From Terebella lapidaria (Eukaryota > Annelida > Polychaeta > Terebellida > Terebellidae), in contig OX424556.1 of the NCBI GenBank assembly GCA_949152475.1, forward strand, positions 55,634,451 through 55,698,450: a DNA stretch of 64,000 nucleotides, in the 5' to 3' direction. Shown one piece after another: positions 48,951 to 62,770 of the stretch (position 1 is its first letter; each line of letters begins with the position of its first letter). The translations under genes and the position numbers were made by a program. The notes below the pieces were generated by a model that was given only the letters and a program-made list of their open reading frames with translations, did no database searches and was not told the DNA's origin.

Positions 48951-51140
48951 TCCCACATTCATTCGCAATTCCAATTGACTGAATTGTGCATGTGATATAT
49001 TATGCGCAGTTTATGTACACCATTGATGAACACACGATTAAATTGGTATTACGCTGTCGTGTTGTGTTGCAATATAAATATTTATATCGAAATAGATTGG
49101 AATTTATGTGAGTGGATAACGACGACGCAGGAAATGGCTTGGTTTATATCTATAATCATTCTGGCATTTCAACTGGGTGGCCTTTCAGTTGTGACTCCAC
49201 ACTCGTTTGTAATATCTTGTTTCTGGGAGATGCGAGCATTTCAATTGTTTATTGAATGAGCAATGGCTCATAACTGGTCGGCAGCTGAGTAGAATAGAAA
49301 GTATGTCCTTTTCATTCAATTTATATGGCATGATAAAAGAAAAAATAAAACATATGAACTTGTACACGAGTATCACAATGAACGAACACAGGAATTGGAT
49401 TTTTCCAGATTTTGACATGCTGTGAACTTGATGAATTACTTTAGACGGATAAATACTATGATTTTATAATACTGATTTTATGGACACATAATGATTAGTA
49501 ATAATGTGGTGGTAGTGGGAACTGCCGAGGATAACGCAAAAAGCACTAATAAGCGTTTATTTACATTGCGGTCCTCAACAGACAAAAATAGAAATGGAAT
49601 GATCATTGAGTCATACTCCGCCATCTGGCGTTTAATTTTTCCAGTAAATATATCCAATACTAATGTCACCTCTTATCGGTAGCTTTTCCCGAATTGATGC
49701 TAGTTTCAACCGTGGAATAGAGCAGTAAAAAACATTCCAATAGAATTGTAATATCGGTATTTGACATACAGTAGTTCATTTGTGTGTGAATTTCAGCACA
49801 TTCATTGCATAACTTCTGCAGTCTGGTGTTTGCAGATGAAGATTGCCCCCACAGTTATACGTTTTGGTGAGGTGACGGACTGTTGATAAGTTTGCGTCGT
49901 ATTTACGCTGTAAATACGAGTTAAATTGATATGAGTTATACTGGTGACAATTCGATACATACGTTGATGATGGTACGCTATTTCTCCCGCGATCTATTTT
50001 TTTTTGGGAAATGTCAAATTCTCATGAAACTAAATCTAAAGATTTGTAATATTATAAAATTACGACACACATGTATTCATGCACATCATTTACATACCGC
50101 TATTGAAGATTACCCTCTTTGCATTGTTGAACTCACTGAATGCGTGTAAATGCTATAAATTAGCCCCCGAGTCAGCAGAAAAAGCAAGATTGGTCCATAG
50201 GTATATTACATTGATGTTGAAAATAATGATGAAGACAGTCAATTTGTGAACACTACGCGAGTCTATTAATGGATCAAATTAGCTCGACAATGCCGTAAGC
50301 TAAGTACGACGAAAAGTGATACACCTCAAATTTATTCAGAATATCATGCCTAAGTAACAAAACATGTACCATAATTGATTACATTAAAAACACCTTATCA
50401 ATTAAACGAGAATTTCCACTCAGATTATTTTTGTGTAATATGCACTCCATTTGATAAAAATGATGCGTATTAATCAATCCTCTCACGAGTACAGTGATAG
50501 AGAAGCAAATGCCTACAATGGCAGTAAGTAGAAGCAACTGCACGTACGGTAATATCTTGGCATACTCTTGTATGCATGTTGTTTCAAAATGCTAAATGTG
50601 CTCACCGACGAATTTATGCCATCTTTAGAGAACGCACTCCTTTTTTAGAGTTCTGGCAGAAACTCTATCTGATCAGCATTGTGGATATATTGGCAACCCA
50701 CTTGTTTCGAGTATAACAATTATTACACAAGTTAGACTGGCGCTGTGTTGGTGGTGTCCGGGTCATAGATTTATACGCAATCAGTGTGTCTATCATTTCT
50801 TCTACACTTTGCTGAGGATGTATTTGTAATGTGATTGATGTTTCGCAAATGTGAGCCAAACATATTTACTGTAACATGCACCAAATATCTGATGAACGAA
50901 GACTAATATCTATGAACTGCCAGTGTTTACAATACATGATAATAATACACACAATGACCCAATCAAGTCATACACATGTGTCACATATTGATGGTCGTGG
51001 GCTCATGGAGTCTGCTTAAACATAAGGTGTTGGAAGTTTATGATGTGAACGTCGCCCTCGAAGCGTTATACAAGCCTGACCAATCTTCATGCCTGCCTTC
51101 AGACACATTGCAGTTGGCCTGGCATGTCATGCTTGTGGTG
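48951..51140. other. Beyond the array; diverged duplicate of 52.6-53.6 kb
   Basis: About 49680-50470 shares strings with 52800-53520 (TTTCAACC-TGGAATA, TCAGAATATCATG, GTTTGCAGATGA-like), in the same order and orientation about 3.1 kb apart. No gene is supported. Frames at 49002-49259 and 49931-50149 have no recognisable domain. Confidence 0.45.
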
Positions 51141-51416
51141 CTTTTTTTTAGACAAAAAGTTACCGAACTGAGTTAGAGAAAGCGGCCGTAAAAGTCCAAA
51201 TCGGCGGTTTTTGTGGAGAAAAAGGCCGTCATTTAAAAAAATGTCAAAAGTCAAGAAAACTAATAATCTCTCCCTTTCAGGTATTTCGTGGGCAATTTCA
51301 GAAAAAAATTCGACTGTAAACTTTAAAGATAAAAACGTGGACAACAACGGACAGATCGGCGACGGATGCAAAGCCATGGCAACTGGTTATTGGACAAGAG
51401 AAACGGCAACCTAAAA
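51141..51416 (+). repeat. Family A 3' fragment
   Basis: AAAAAGTTACCGAACTGAG, CGGCCGTAAAAGTCCAAA, GATAAAAACGTGGACAACAA and CCATGGCAACTGGTTATTGG followed by GGCAACCTAAAA correspond to about 1060-1350. Only the 3' end is present. Confidence 0.7.
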
Positions 51417-54400
51417 CATATTGTGGCACTTTGACTGATTGATTTTGAATTATGGAATAATTGGTTGTATGCATTTGAGGTGTTGTGTTAACGATGGTTA
51501 CACACTGCCAGATCAAGACAGTTTGTCCAAAATAACAAGTGTATCACGCCACGTTAATCCACCCAGGTGCCCACATGCCTTGACTACAAGATACCCTTTT
51601 GTATAACGAACTTGAACTCCGAAATTGCACTCGGAAGTAAAAAAAAGAAAGAATATTGAATGAGTAACGGTACTATATTCAGTTTGTAGTCACTTTGGGT
51701 CCCAACCAAGGTTAAAATTGGTTGATGATTAATCAGCGTCTTGGAATCAAAATCACCATGGATAATTATATCATGACATCAATATCCCCAGCAGTGCAAT
51801 ACTAATCTATCATATCTCGTGGGGCGTTACTTCATAACGCCGCGTTCAAGGCAAGTTAGCGACGGATATTTTGAACTTTTCCATGATTATCTTTCATCGG
51901 GATCCCTTGAATGGTTTATCCGTGGCTGTGATAGCAAAATTAGTGATATTACTCACTCAATATCGGTCTTGCATAAAACCTTACAGTCCATGGAAAAATA
52001 TTGATAAATGTTCGTGCTCTAATATGAGAACACCCTAATGCTCATATGAATACTTCTATATATTTTTGGTTCATTGTTCGAGCACAGTGTACCAGTAGTA
52101 GGCCTACCCGGTGTTTGGCAGCTGTTCATCCGGTGTGTTTTTTGTGCTCGCGTAATTTTCATCCGGGATATGAAAGCACATATCTTTGTCTAAGTAAAAT
52201 ATGACAGCGCAAAATGAAGAATGTCGTCAATGACCTGCGTCTGATGTTATGCTGACGAGGTGCATGAAATAAAATAGATGGAATATCGCTCACGATAACA
52301 CATGAAAGGTCCATCCTATGTGTACCACATAAACTACACGCTCACAAACACTCCATCAGATGTACATACATATCAGGGCAGATGTAAAAATTGAAACAAC
52401 GTTTCAAACGTTCCATAGAGGGTATAACTTGTATTCCCCTGGCAAGCTTCTTGCTCACAGTTTTATCCATGGTAAAGATTGGTGGAGTTGACCTAATGAT
52501 TCTCGAAACTCTCAAAATCCTTTAAAGACCAGACGATACTTTGGTAAATTGCACCTGACAGTTTTGTCGTGATGATGACAACATTGTTAGTTGTACTTGT
52601 ATCTGGTATGCTTGATATATGTTTTGTAATATATATCAAAATAGAGCGATACTTTTATGATAGCTGTAACATATATGTGGTTAGTATGCAGCTCATATTC
52701 AACATCATTACGGAAATGGCTGCTATAACATCGTATATCATCGCACCGCCGGTTCTCGTGTTCAATCACTGTTTTCATCAGATATGTCCGATGCTGGTGC
52801 TATTTTTCCTGTTCGTTTCTCTCGAATTGGGCTAATTTCAACCATGGAATAATGCAGTAAAATATGGATAAAACATGTAATAAAACTGTAGCATTCGTAC
52901 CCTATAGATGGCGTCATTTTAGTATGTGAATTTTATCGATACAGAGTCTCCAGTTTTCCGGTGCTTGCAGGAGATGATTGGCGCCATAATATCCAGTTTG
53001 ATGAGGGATGAAGATTGGAATTGCCTTCATATTTATGTTCCCGCCGTCGAAATGTGGCAATACAAATTGTCAAATTACTCTGAGTATTACTGATAAATCA
53101 GATCGATACATAGGCCTACGTTAGAAGGGATTACATGCTTTGTCGGCTTCCAAAACTCAATCATTGAACTCACCTGTTGCAAAATGTTTTCAAATTGCAA
53201 ATGTTTTCAATATTCTGAAGATTTCACCAGAACAGCTCAAAACATTACTTTCGTGTACAATTGTCCTTAATGTGGCCATTGATAGTTTGCACGACAATCC
53301 ATGAATCATTCAGAATATCATGTCTCAGTATCTACATGTTAGCATATAACATATTAATACAGTATGCAATGCAAATTAGTCTACGAGGATAATGTCTATT
53401 CAGACTGTCATGTAGTGTAAACTTCATCTAAGAACACCGACTTCATTTTCCTGATATATCTTTTAGTACAGTACATGCAACTCGGTTTGTACTCCATTCA
53501 ATACAAAGGTAAAGAATTGGGATTCAGGAACCAAGCAATGACAATGACATACAATTTACAATGACAGACTGTAATATTTTTGGAGCATCAACATCCCACT
53601 TTTATGAGGAGAATGACGTTTGGCATGGGCCTACGTCCAAATATTGAATCTTCTGAATGTATTATCACCAACAATAATACACTCACTAGACTCTCACTAG
53701 ACCATAACAACGCTATTACTATATCGGTTATTCCGTTCTCAAGGATGTCAATTGCTATTATCATGATGAGCTCCATGGAATTTCGTAGTCCTGAAGCCGA
53801 GGATTCCTATATGATAGATAGTGTGTGAAACTCAAATGGCCAAACGAAGTCTTCTCTGGGAAATGGGCAACAAAAGCTTTAAATTAGCGTTGAATAAATT
53901 GGAGGTCTTTTGTCGTGTATCGTTGGCATGATTGATGATAAGACTCTGGTAGGTCACATGAACACTGACTTTCCTGAACGGGATTGTCTGATACCATAGA
54001 GAAACATCCAGGAGATTGATGACCCTTTTTCTGCATTAAAAACCTGCAAAATATATCATGAATACCATTGTGGGAACATAGGAAACACTGCTCTTTAACA
54101 AAGCCTCAGGGATGGGTATGAATATTTTCATGAATATAATCATCTGCGGAAAGAATGCACGGGGGACTTATCATTTTTTTATTCAATATTAAATCGTAAT
54201 GTATCTTATCACGCGGCGTGAGTCTGCAACACAATATCGTACTATGCTACATTTGCAGGGATGTACTGCAACAGATATACTATATTTCATATTAAACAGT
54301 TGAAATTAACTGTATGAGACGTACTCACATGAAATGGTATGAATACAACCAGTCCTTAGGGAAATTTTGCTCATTTGACCAGGAGGTTTACGCGTAAATC

Positions 54401-54470
54401 ACACGCAGATGTAAGCAAAACATAAAAGTGCGAAATAGACTGACGATCCCACGAAATTTTAAGGTTAAAG
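51417..54470. other. No gene seen; contains the second copy of a local duplication
   Basis: 52570-53540 is the partner of 49.5-50.5 kb. The frame at 52569-52835 encodes a hydrophobic stretch but is not preserved in the partner. The rest shows nothing I recognise. Confidence 0.35.
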
Positions 54471-55800
54471 GGCTTTCTCCACGTCAAATATCCTATCTCG
54501 TGTGATCCCCTTATCCCCAAATAAACCCCTAAACACACTTTCCGTCATAAAAAGTGGGTTTAGAGACTATTTTCATCTTTTTAAAGCCCCTAAACCCGGG
54601 AAGTTTGCCCGCACACACCATATATCACAAATTATCTCCTCATATATACACAACATATGCAGACACAAACTGGAAAATTTACTCGATGGGTAGTTTTCAA
54701 GGCAATTTTGTTATTTGTTTAAATTTAGGTTTGATGGATGCAATTCGTTGTTGTATATTCAAAACTGGTATAAAGTGTGTGTTAATACGGATGAAAGACG
54801 TCAAAATAAATCTGCACATTTTTTGTTATGCCGTAATTTTTCACCGAGTTTCAGAAGTTTATCTCAAGAAATGAAAAAGTTGGCAATCTACCTCAATGTT
54901 ATATTTCAGTCCAAAATGGGATCAAACAAATTCAGGGCTTTCATGATGTTTATGCCAGTACAATATGAATTTATTGCTTTGATTTGAAGTCGGAAGCCAT
55001 AGTCGCAGTGTATAATAGGTAAACATTATCCAAAACAAAACTACGGGCAAGAAGCGTGTTTCATTGACAGTTGAACTTTAGTATAGGCAGTTGCTTCTCT
55101 ACACCAAACTGGGCCAAGTGCATGCCACATGACTTGACCACCGAAAAACAGAATGATATACATGCGCAAGATTTTAATATCTGCAGCAGTGTACCAGTAA
55201 TCTATCACTTCTCGGTCGAAGGTTGTGTCATTATCTGCACACCTTGAAGACAACTGAAAGCCAGATAACTCTTTCTTACTAAACTTTCATCGCGCCTGTT
55301 TGAAAACAAGTGCTTTACGATAGTTCAACTGGTAAATGTTCTAATATAACAGCAACAAGTTAAGCAACATTCTCCTGAATATTGTGTTCTCGTAACACCT
55401 ATGTATCTTATTTCCCTGTCCTTTCATTCAGCACAGTGTGACGCCCAGTAACTGGCTGCAGGTCATCCGGCCTTGCCATTGACACTTCTGGCTGGCGTGT
55501 GCATTGTTTCGTCTTTGTTCGAGAGAGATGGGGAGAAAACCATATGACACGTATGACAAAAGTTTGAGATGTTGAACGTTGCTCATGAGATAGAATTGTG
55601 AAATTTGGTGCAAAATTGCGGCATGATATCCAATTAAGACACATAAAATTTCAAGCTGATCTGATGATCCAGAAAATTTTAAATGTGTATTACTTCCGTG
55701 TAATATGTATGTTATATTCATTATTATTAGCTGGGTTCCTTAGGATGCTAGTGGCACCACTGCAAGAATCATCGAAACAATAAACATCTCCGATATGTGT
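54471..55800. other. No gene called; weak inverted similarity
   Basis: The + strand near 54825-54890 and the - strand near 55650-55570 share a diverged pattern (ATGCCG-AATTTT-CACC, then ATCTCA-GA). This suggests an old inverted repeat rather than a gene. Frames at 54554-54987 and 55408-55721 have no recognisable domain. Confidence 0.3.
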
Positions 55801-56530
55801 GAGTACACTCTAAAAACTGCAAGTAATTAGCCTACTTGTTTTAAGTATTTAAACTTGTCAGTGGAATAAGTAATTGTAAGTAACTGCAAGTAATTGGATC
55901 CAAGTAAATGTCAAGTGATCTATTTACTTCCTATGAGTAATTAGCTTACTCAAAATTCTCTTGATATCATCAAAAAGTTTTGAAATGAGTAATTATTTAC
56001 TTATAGTTGAGTAATTAATTTACTTTACTTTATTTGCAAATTACTGGGTTCAGTAAAGTGAATGTTTCTATTTACTCATTATTTACTCAAATAAGTAAAT
56101 TCTTAGTGTGCTGTTTACTAGCTACGAGTAACTCATTTACTCATACTGCACTTCAGCATTACTTGACTGAGTAATAGGAATAATCTTTCATTACTTGTCA
56201 CAGTAATGTAAATGATATTTTACTCAATATTTACTCATATAAGTAAATACGTAGTTTGCTGTTTACTAGCTACGAGTAACTCATTTACTCATACTGCACT
56301 TCAGCATTACTTGACTGAGTAATAGGAATAATCTTTCATTACTTGTCACAGTAATGTAAATGATAATATTTTACTCAATATTTACTCATATAAGTAAATA
56401 CGTAGTTTGCTGGTTACTAGCTACGAGTAACTCATTTACTCATACTGCACTTCAGCATTACTTGACTGAGTAATAGGAATTACTGTTCAATATAAATTAT
56501 TTACTGGCTTATTACTGAAAGTATTCCTGA
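55801..56530. repeat. AGTAA/TTACT-rich minisatellite
   Basis: The stretch is dominated by AAGTAA and TTACTC words in both orientations. From 56093 three copies of a 148-151 bp unit follow, with GCTACGAGTA at 56121, 56269 and 56420. The second interval is longer by 3 bp. The last copy is partial. It lies just before a MITE. Confidence 0.85.
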
Positions 56531-56547
56531 ATACTAACAGTCAACCA

Positions 56548-56815
56548 TATTTGACCGTTTAAGCGCACATCTCCTTTTTTCTGGGCCAATCAGACAATAA
56601 CTTCTAGGCCTTTTAAAAAGAAATTGGTGGGTTTTTTTTCTTCTCAAGAGGACTTCTGTGTTGTGCTGCTGTATATAATGAACGGGGTGGTACTTCCCAG
56701 GATGCCACGGTGTCTCACCACATCTGGAGGTTAGTTGACATGTGCACTTGAACGAATGACCAATGGCGAGAACAAAATAAATCTCAAATGGACTGTGCGC
56801 TCAAACGGTCAAATA
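56548..56815. mobile_element. About 268-bp MITE with 22-bp terminal inverted repeats
   Basis: TATTTGACCGTTTAAGCGCA at the left and the complement at 56794-56815 differ at one position. TA at each edge could be the target duplication. No coding capacity. Confidence 0.8.
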
Positions 56816-58166
56816 CCTCATCCAAAAATATTCGGAGTTGCACCTAAAAAAACTGAAACAGAATACAACGATAATGTAATCTTAGACGATAATGTATTTA
56901 TTAGTTGATATCATCTTGACTTTCTTGTTCAATTTCTAAAACATTATTATTATGGACAGTAACTGAAGCTTGTATTGAGACAAAAGTGATGGATCACCTG
57001 CAACGCTATACAACTGCTGGAGTAACACTCATGTTTTACGTCATGATAGAAAGGATGAAAAAATACGCATTGACAATGATAGGAACACAATATGTGTGTA
57101 TAGGTATTCATATATATAGATTTATACATAATGTATACATGTATGTGTAGTTCTAAAATATATTGGAAAATTATTTTAGTTTTCCATAAAAGAATTTGGA
57201 AATTCGCACATAAATAGGAAATGAATGGATTACCTATAAGTGAACAAACTAGTGCGCTGCCCACAGGTAATAAGGCATATTGTGGTTCATTTATTGTCAT
57301 TATACAATGGCAAATCAGATGATCTCCGGTCACCAATTACCGTGTGTGTATATCCCAATGACAACCTAATTATCCCTGTTGCCTCAGACAAAATATCGTG
57401 CTGCCCAGCCAGTGTCTTCCATGAATGTCAGTGAGAAATATTCCAGACCTTAACTATATTTCTATTGTGTGCAGCAATAATCAAATCAATGACAATATTA
57501 TTCTCAACAAATACATGCATTTCATAGAAGCTTTCACAAGATAGAAAGCCCGGGAGAGAAATATACATGTATCCCTTGTGGAATCTTCAGTATACTGCTG
57601 ACTTCAATATTATATATATATATATATTTCGCTTATAATGAATATGATCTAATTGTTGTGATGAACATTATGATTACATCATACGTTTACGATAACATTA
57701 TGATGGCCACAGAATCTCCACCAGACAGAAGTCTAGCATTCTTATATAGGTCAATGGCAAATCTTTCTCATTCTTACTATTTGTATTGTGCACGATAATA
57801 GACCTATCAAGTTAAATGCATGTGAACTTTTTCAGCTTTATAAATAACTAATCACTTTTTCTGAAAAACAATAAGTGTGTTTTTTTAGCATTGTTCAACA
57901 TGCCTGTTCATTATCAGAAACATCCTTGCAGAGCTGCCACTCTATAGCACTCTCAAGCCATGCATGTGTGTCAAATGGGCTGACTTTATCACAAACTGTG
58001 TCACCCTATAGATGTCACGGTTATATCATAATATGTCTTCATACAAAATGATCAAAATGGGATGAGAAATCTGAACTGTGGCACTCATTAGAGAGTACCT
58101 GGGGGGGGGGGGGGAGCAGCAGCACTACAATTGCAAATCCATAGTATCAGGAAAAATGCACCATGA
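56816..58166 (-). other. 3' flank of the CIDE-N gene
   Basis: Probably includes the 3'UTR. It holds a (TA)n run at about 57609-57627 and a poly-G tract at about 58100-58113. The minus-strand frame at 57336-56950 has no recognisable domain and is not called. Confidence 0.4.
57291..57296 (-). terminator. Possible polyadenylation hexamer AATAAA
   Basis: This is the first canonical AATAAA I find on the minus strand after the stop codon of the CIDE-N gene, about 870 nt downstream. Variant hexamers closer to the stop are possible, so this is only a candidate 3' end. Confidence 0.2.
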
Positions 58167-61100
58167 TCACTCCTGAAAGGCTTTCAAATCCCTCAATGCC
58201 CGATGGAGGATTTTCCTGTCACTAGCGTGCAGGTCGTCATCCAGGACATCACGCTGGAGGTGGAGTAGAGCAGCATTACACTGCTTGGGGTAGGGCATCA
58301 GCAGGGTGTAATACACACCCAGCAATGCACAGACTGCTCTACTCCCTGATGTTACATACATCAGAGGCTCCTCTCCGAACATGACAACAATCACAGGTTT
58401 TGGGGTGTGCACCCGGAGGATCCACGGAGCCGCCTGAGGACCCTTGTGCTTAGCAATTACACTAGCTGAGGTGTGCTCGCCTTCCTGGAACAAGTATTGA
58501 ACATAAATGTCATTGAATATGATGACAAGAAATCATTGGAACAAAAATCTGGATCTTTCAAAATCATGAAAAATAGTAATATCATATAGACGCCTATATC
58601 TTTGATGAAAAATATCCTGAACCAATGATTACTCTCGACACAACAATCCACTCAATAGTCATCCATATGATAAACAGCCATGGAAGGAATAGACACTTAG
58701 ATTTCTTGTATCTATTAAGTGTCTATTAAGTGTCTATATGAGTGAATAAATTATTCACCTCTTGGGTGTCGACCAGGTGCTGGCCTGGGGCTAACCCATC
58801 CCCTTTTGCTTGTTTGGCGCCCAATATGACGGGTAAATTGTTTAGCATCAGGAAGACCTTGTCATCTGTTAGGAGAAGATACAACATTCAGCTACATGTA
58901 TTTACATGTGAAAAATGCTATTCATCCTTCAAAACAATACCTACATGTACTTAGCAACAATTTCATTCGAGTTACCTTCATTTAGCTTTGAAAGGGGACT
59001 TTTGTGTAATCCCTTGGTCAACATGAACTCCAGGATGACCGTGGTGAACTCGCCAAGCCTGTCAAGCATATCGTTCAGCAGGTTAGGCTGTGCAGGGCGA
59101 CCCGAAGCCCCCATCATCATGTCCATTTCCCGCACAACCTGAAACACATTTCGGAAATATTTCAAAGGTACCCAGTAGGCTGAAAACACAATTTCATGTT
59201 TATCTTCACTTTTTAGGAAGTTATGTACATAATGTGTGCGTATTGAATGTTGTACATACCACTTCAAGCCGTAGCAAGGCTGGGTAGCGCTTGAACAATT
59301 CAGATTTCATCTGGGGCTGAAGTGTGGCAACCCACTTCCTGCGCTGGGAGAAAGTCGCCTTCTGAAGGGTGACGACCGTCTCTAACTTGCATGTCTTGGA
59401 CAAAGCGCGTAGCGCTTTGTCCAATTTTGCCTCACTTCCATCTGTATTATGAAGAAAACGTATATGATTGAATTGATTTTACAAATGCATATTATGCAAA
59501 TGCAAGGTGATGCATTCAATGTCATGCACTTAATAGTTTTGCAAGATATATACATATCTCTGGTGTATGCCCTCTCTATATCCAATAGAAGAAAATAGTG
59601 ACCTTCAGTACAATCCGTCCCTTGCTGTGGTTCAGCCTCTTTCATCCCTTCATCATTACTAGTACATGTACTTTCTGGTGTGGAGTTATCTGAAACAACA
59701 TAATACCATTGACACCATTATGGACTCACTAATGAGATGTAACAAAGTATGTTATTACCGATCACAATGTTCATTTTATCGGCACCATACAAGACACCAA
59801 TACTGTCGTTTGATGAAGAGGTATGTGTATAACAAATGCATACCTGGTTGCTCTGTGTTCATCGTGTCAGATGGCGAAGTATCAGTCATGTCTTCTGAAA
59901 CAAAGTGCAAGTCATCGACATATATAAGGTTGAACTTTAAAGTAGATTGATTCGTGATTCATGTACTGCTTCATGTCTAATGGCAATTGTGCACTTTTTG
60001 GGTCTTTTGAGCCAACATAAAACTGTAAAGTTGATAATAAGTGAGATATTGGCCCTTTCGTGCTCTGACCTTGAAAATGAGGTCAAGGTCAAATTTAAGG
60101 TCATCAGAATATTCGACGTATATCACTTCCTATATGTCCACACTTGATTCCCAAGCTATAAAGTCGATAAGAAGCGAGATATTAGCCACTTCGTCCTGTG
60201 ACCTTGAAAATTAGGTCCAAGGTCAAATTGGTCAGAAGAATATTCAGCATATGTCATTTCCTATATGTCCACAACTGATTCTTAATCTCTAATCTCAATA
60301 TCAAGTGAGATATTAGCAATAAATGTGTCCCATGATAAAGCATATAGGAGACTTTAATACGCATTTGGGTCAAGTTTGGACCAAAATGGCCCACTTCGAG
60401 CGATTCAAGGGCAAAGAAACTTAAACATGGCACGAAGGTACATAAGGAGGATCTTTTCAAACAAAAATCTGAAAACTGTCCGAACATTTTCGAAAAAATG
60501 GGCGCCAAAGTCCAAAACTGAGCGGTTTTTTTTTACAAACAGGGCCGTTTTGACCTTTCAAGGTCATTGAAGAACAAACTCAAGGTATCTTGAAGTGTTC
60601 TAGTAGTTTAGTCCATACAGCCTCCATTATGAAAGAAAAGTTGGGTGAAGTCCAGAAAATTTTTCAAAGGGGAAATTTTTGGGGGGGGTTGGGAATCACT
60701 CAAAACGAAGAGTGACTTGATTTGGGTCGAAAAAATTTGTTGTCGATGACCTGTCGAAAATTCAAAATGGCTGCCACACGCAGACCGGCGATTCAAGGGC
60801 AACAAGACTTATATACATGTGACAAAGGTACATGAGGCGAATCTTTTGAAACAAAAAGCTCAAAACTTATCAGACAGTTTTTGAGGAAATGGCTGTCAAA
60901 TCAAATCCGAAATTGAGGGGTTTTTTTTAGAAAACCGGCCGCCATTTTGAGAAAAAAGGAAAATCAAAGAATCTAATTTTTAGGCACTTTTGTGCAAATT
61001 TTCAGAAAGATTCGAACGTAAATTTAAAATAAAAATGTTAACGCCGGCTGGCCGGCCGGACAGACAACAGACGCAATGCCATGGGAATAGGTTATCGGAG

Positions 61101-62769
61101 GTTCGAGTATATGCTTTATAGATGAAAATGTTCATACACAGACGGAGGACAGACGTATCGTCATGGCAATCGGTTATCAGACCATTGGTCCATTAAACTA
61201 AAAAGAATACATGTAAGTTATGAATACTATATAAATCTATTCACAAACTTGAACAGTTGTCAGGTTGTGCCATGGGAAATTCACTTTCCAGCTCCTTTAC
61301 TACTGAAGCTGTAAAAACAAAACAATATCATATAGTTAACATGTCATGATGGTTCTAAGGGAATATGTACATGTATGCATTTAACATGCATATGCATAAA
61401 GTAAGGTTGATTGTGTACCTCTTTTTCCATTGCTTGGTTTTGTGGGGGTGTACCCCCTCTTCCGGCCCTTGCTGGTTTGAGCCGGAGTAGTGTTATACAT
61501 TCGCCGGCGAAGGGCACTAGTCAGTGAAACCTTTTATACAAATGAGAAAAAAAAAACTAATGGAAACATTTTCAAATACCTATCATTACAAATAAACTAA
61601 CAGGTATATGTATTATATTCCAAAATTATGATAGGTTGTTTGAAAAGCAATATGATCAAGGCTTAGTATACATGTTCAATCTTTAGTATTATTCTGAATG
61701 TCTTACGAAGTTGTCTTCAACAGGTTTGCTTGGATTATTTCGTAGCAATGGATATCTCTTGGCGATTTCCTTTGCACTGCAGTGTATCGTGGATTCGCTC
61801 GGCCTCGTCCGGCCCATGGTCTTGGCCTCGCTAATGAGGTTGTCCATGATGAATCTGCCAAACACAATGGATATATTTTATGTTGACCAATATTGATGGT
61901 AGAATGGAATTTATAATAGTGTACTAAGTATTGAACTTTCAAACATCTTGATCAAGTATTTTAATAAAACAGAATAATTCAATCAATTACCAAACTCACA
62001 GAAATGTAGGAAATATATTGATGTATCTACATATTCATAATCCATATGGGTCATTCCATAGCTGTATAAAATCTCACCGGACAATTTTATCCCTCCCAAT
62101 TTTGTGTCGGCATGCATCTTCGCAGTCTGCGATGTATGGGATTTTTAGATCGCCAGTCACTTCTGTCGTTATCAAGGTGGTACACTGTGGGCTTGGGTTG
62201 CCCGGGGAGGCTACCTGTAGTGTAGGGGTGGTTGGCAGCCTCTTCTCCACTTGCGAATCAAAGTCTTTAAAAAAACAATCATAATCAAGATGATGAGTGT
62301 TCATCATTAGTCATACAATCTCAAATCGTGATATTGAATAACAATTTCACATACCACATCTAGGCATGATTGATAAAAATCATTCATGCACATATCAATG
62401 TGAATTATTCAATCCATATTGACCTTCATTCTCTCCCAAAGCCAGCAATTTTGTGTTGCTGGGCAAACACATCAGGTAATCGTCATCCTCTACCTCGATT
62501 TCATCTTCAAACAACAAGACTCTGTCTACCACAGCATTGAACTTGAGGCCAACTTAATAATGGAATAAATATATACACGTACAAGGATGAATCGGTACAT
62601 AAATGTAGATTTGATGACTTTTTTTTAATCAAAAATACTGTATATTTTAATTAAATGTGTTTGGTGGTTCACTGGGGATATGAGTACAACCTTTGCTTTT
62701 CAGCTCCTCTATAGATTTGGCAGCAACGCCACAGGTTTGACCCCTCATGACAACCTTGAAAGCCTTCAT
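58167..62769 (-). CDS. CIDE-N domain protein, SAMD3-like C-terminal region; 12 coding exons, 540 aa
   Basis: Coding exons in transcript order: 62769-62691, 62552-62424, 62264-62078, 61854-61707, 61530-61419, 61308-61249, 59894-59844, 59689-59603, 59441-59260, 59138-58976, 58865-58759, 58484-58167. All have AG acceptors and GT donors, the phases match, and the sum is 1623 nt with one terminal stop. Residues 1-69 fit a CIDE-N fold: a GVAAKSIEELKSK segment, an acidic FEDEIEVEDDDY stretch and LPSNTKLLAL. This domain mediates homotypic contacts in CAD/ICAD and CIDE proteins. Residues about 70-220 carry an EIAKRYPLL segment and a basic stretch. A low-complexity acidic linker follows, then a FSQRRKW/KRYPALLRLE block and a C-terminal domain ending in YYTLLMPYPKQ. 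That order matches my memory of fish 'SAMD3-like' proteins. No nuclease motif is seen. Weakest point: the exon 6 donor (GTTTGT). Intron 6 holds a family A repeat. Cellular role is unknown. Confidence 0.85.
59990..61200 (+). repeat. Family A composite repeat, copy 4, inside intron 6
   Basis: Two or three 134-bp-type units at 60000-60310 (GACCTTGAAAATGAGGTCAA), then the middle part with GGCGATTCAAGGGCAAC, ATGGCTGCCACACG and a tail with CCATGGGAATAGGTTATCGG. It lies antisense to the host gene and makes intron 6 the longest (about 1.35 kb). Confidence 0.85.
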
Positions 62770-62770
62770 C

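Noticed and set aside
52569..52835. Hydrophobic + frame that could be a membrane protein
   Set aside because: The paralogous segment near 49.5 kb does not preserve it.
56950..57336. 128-codon minus-strand frame downstream of the CIDE-N gene
   Set aside because: No domain, no splice context, and composition like the surrounding AT-rich DNA.
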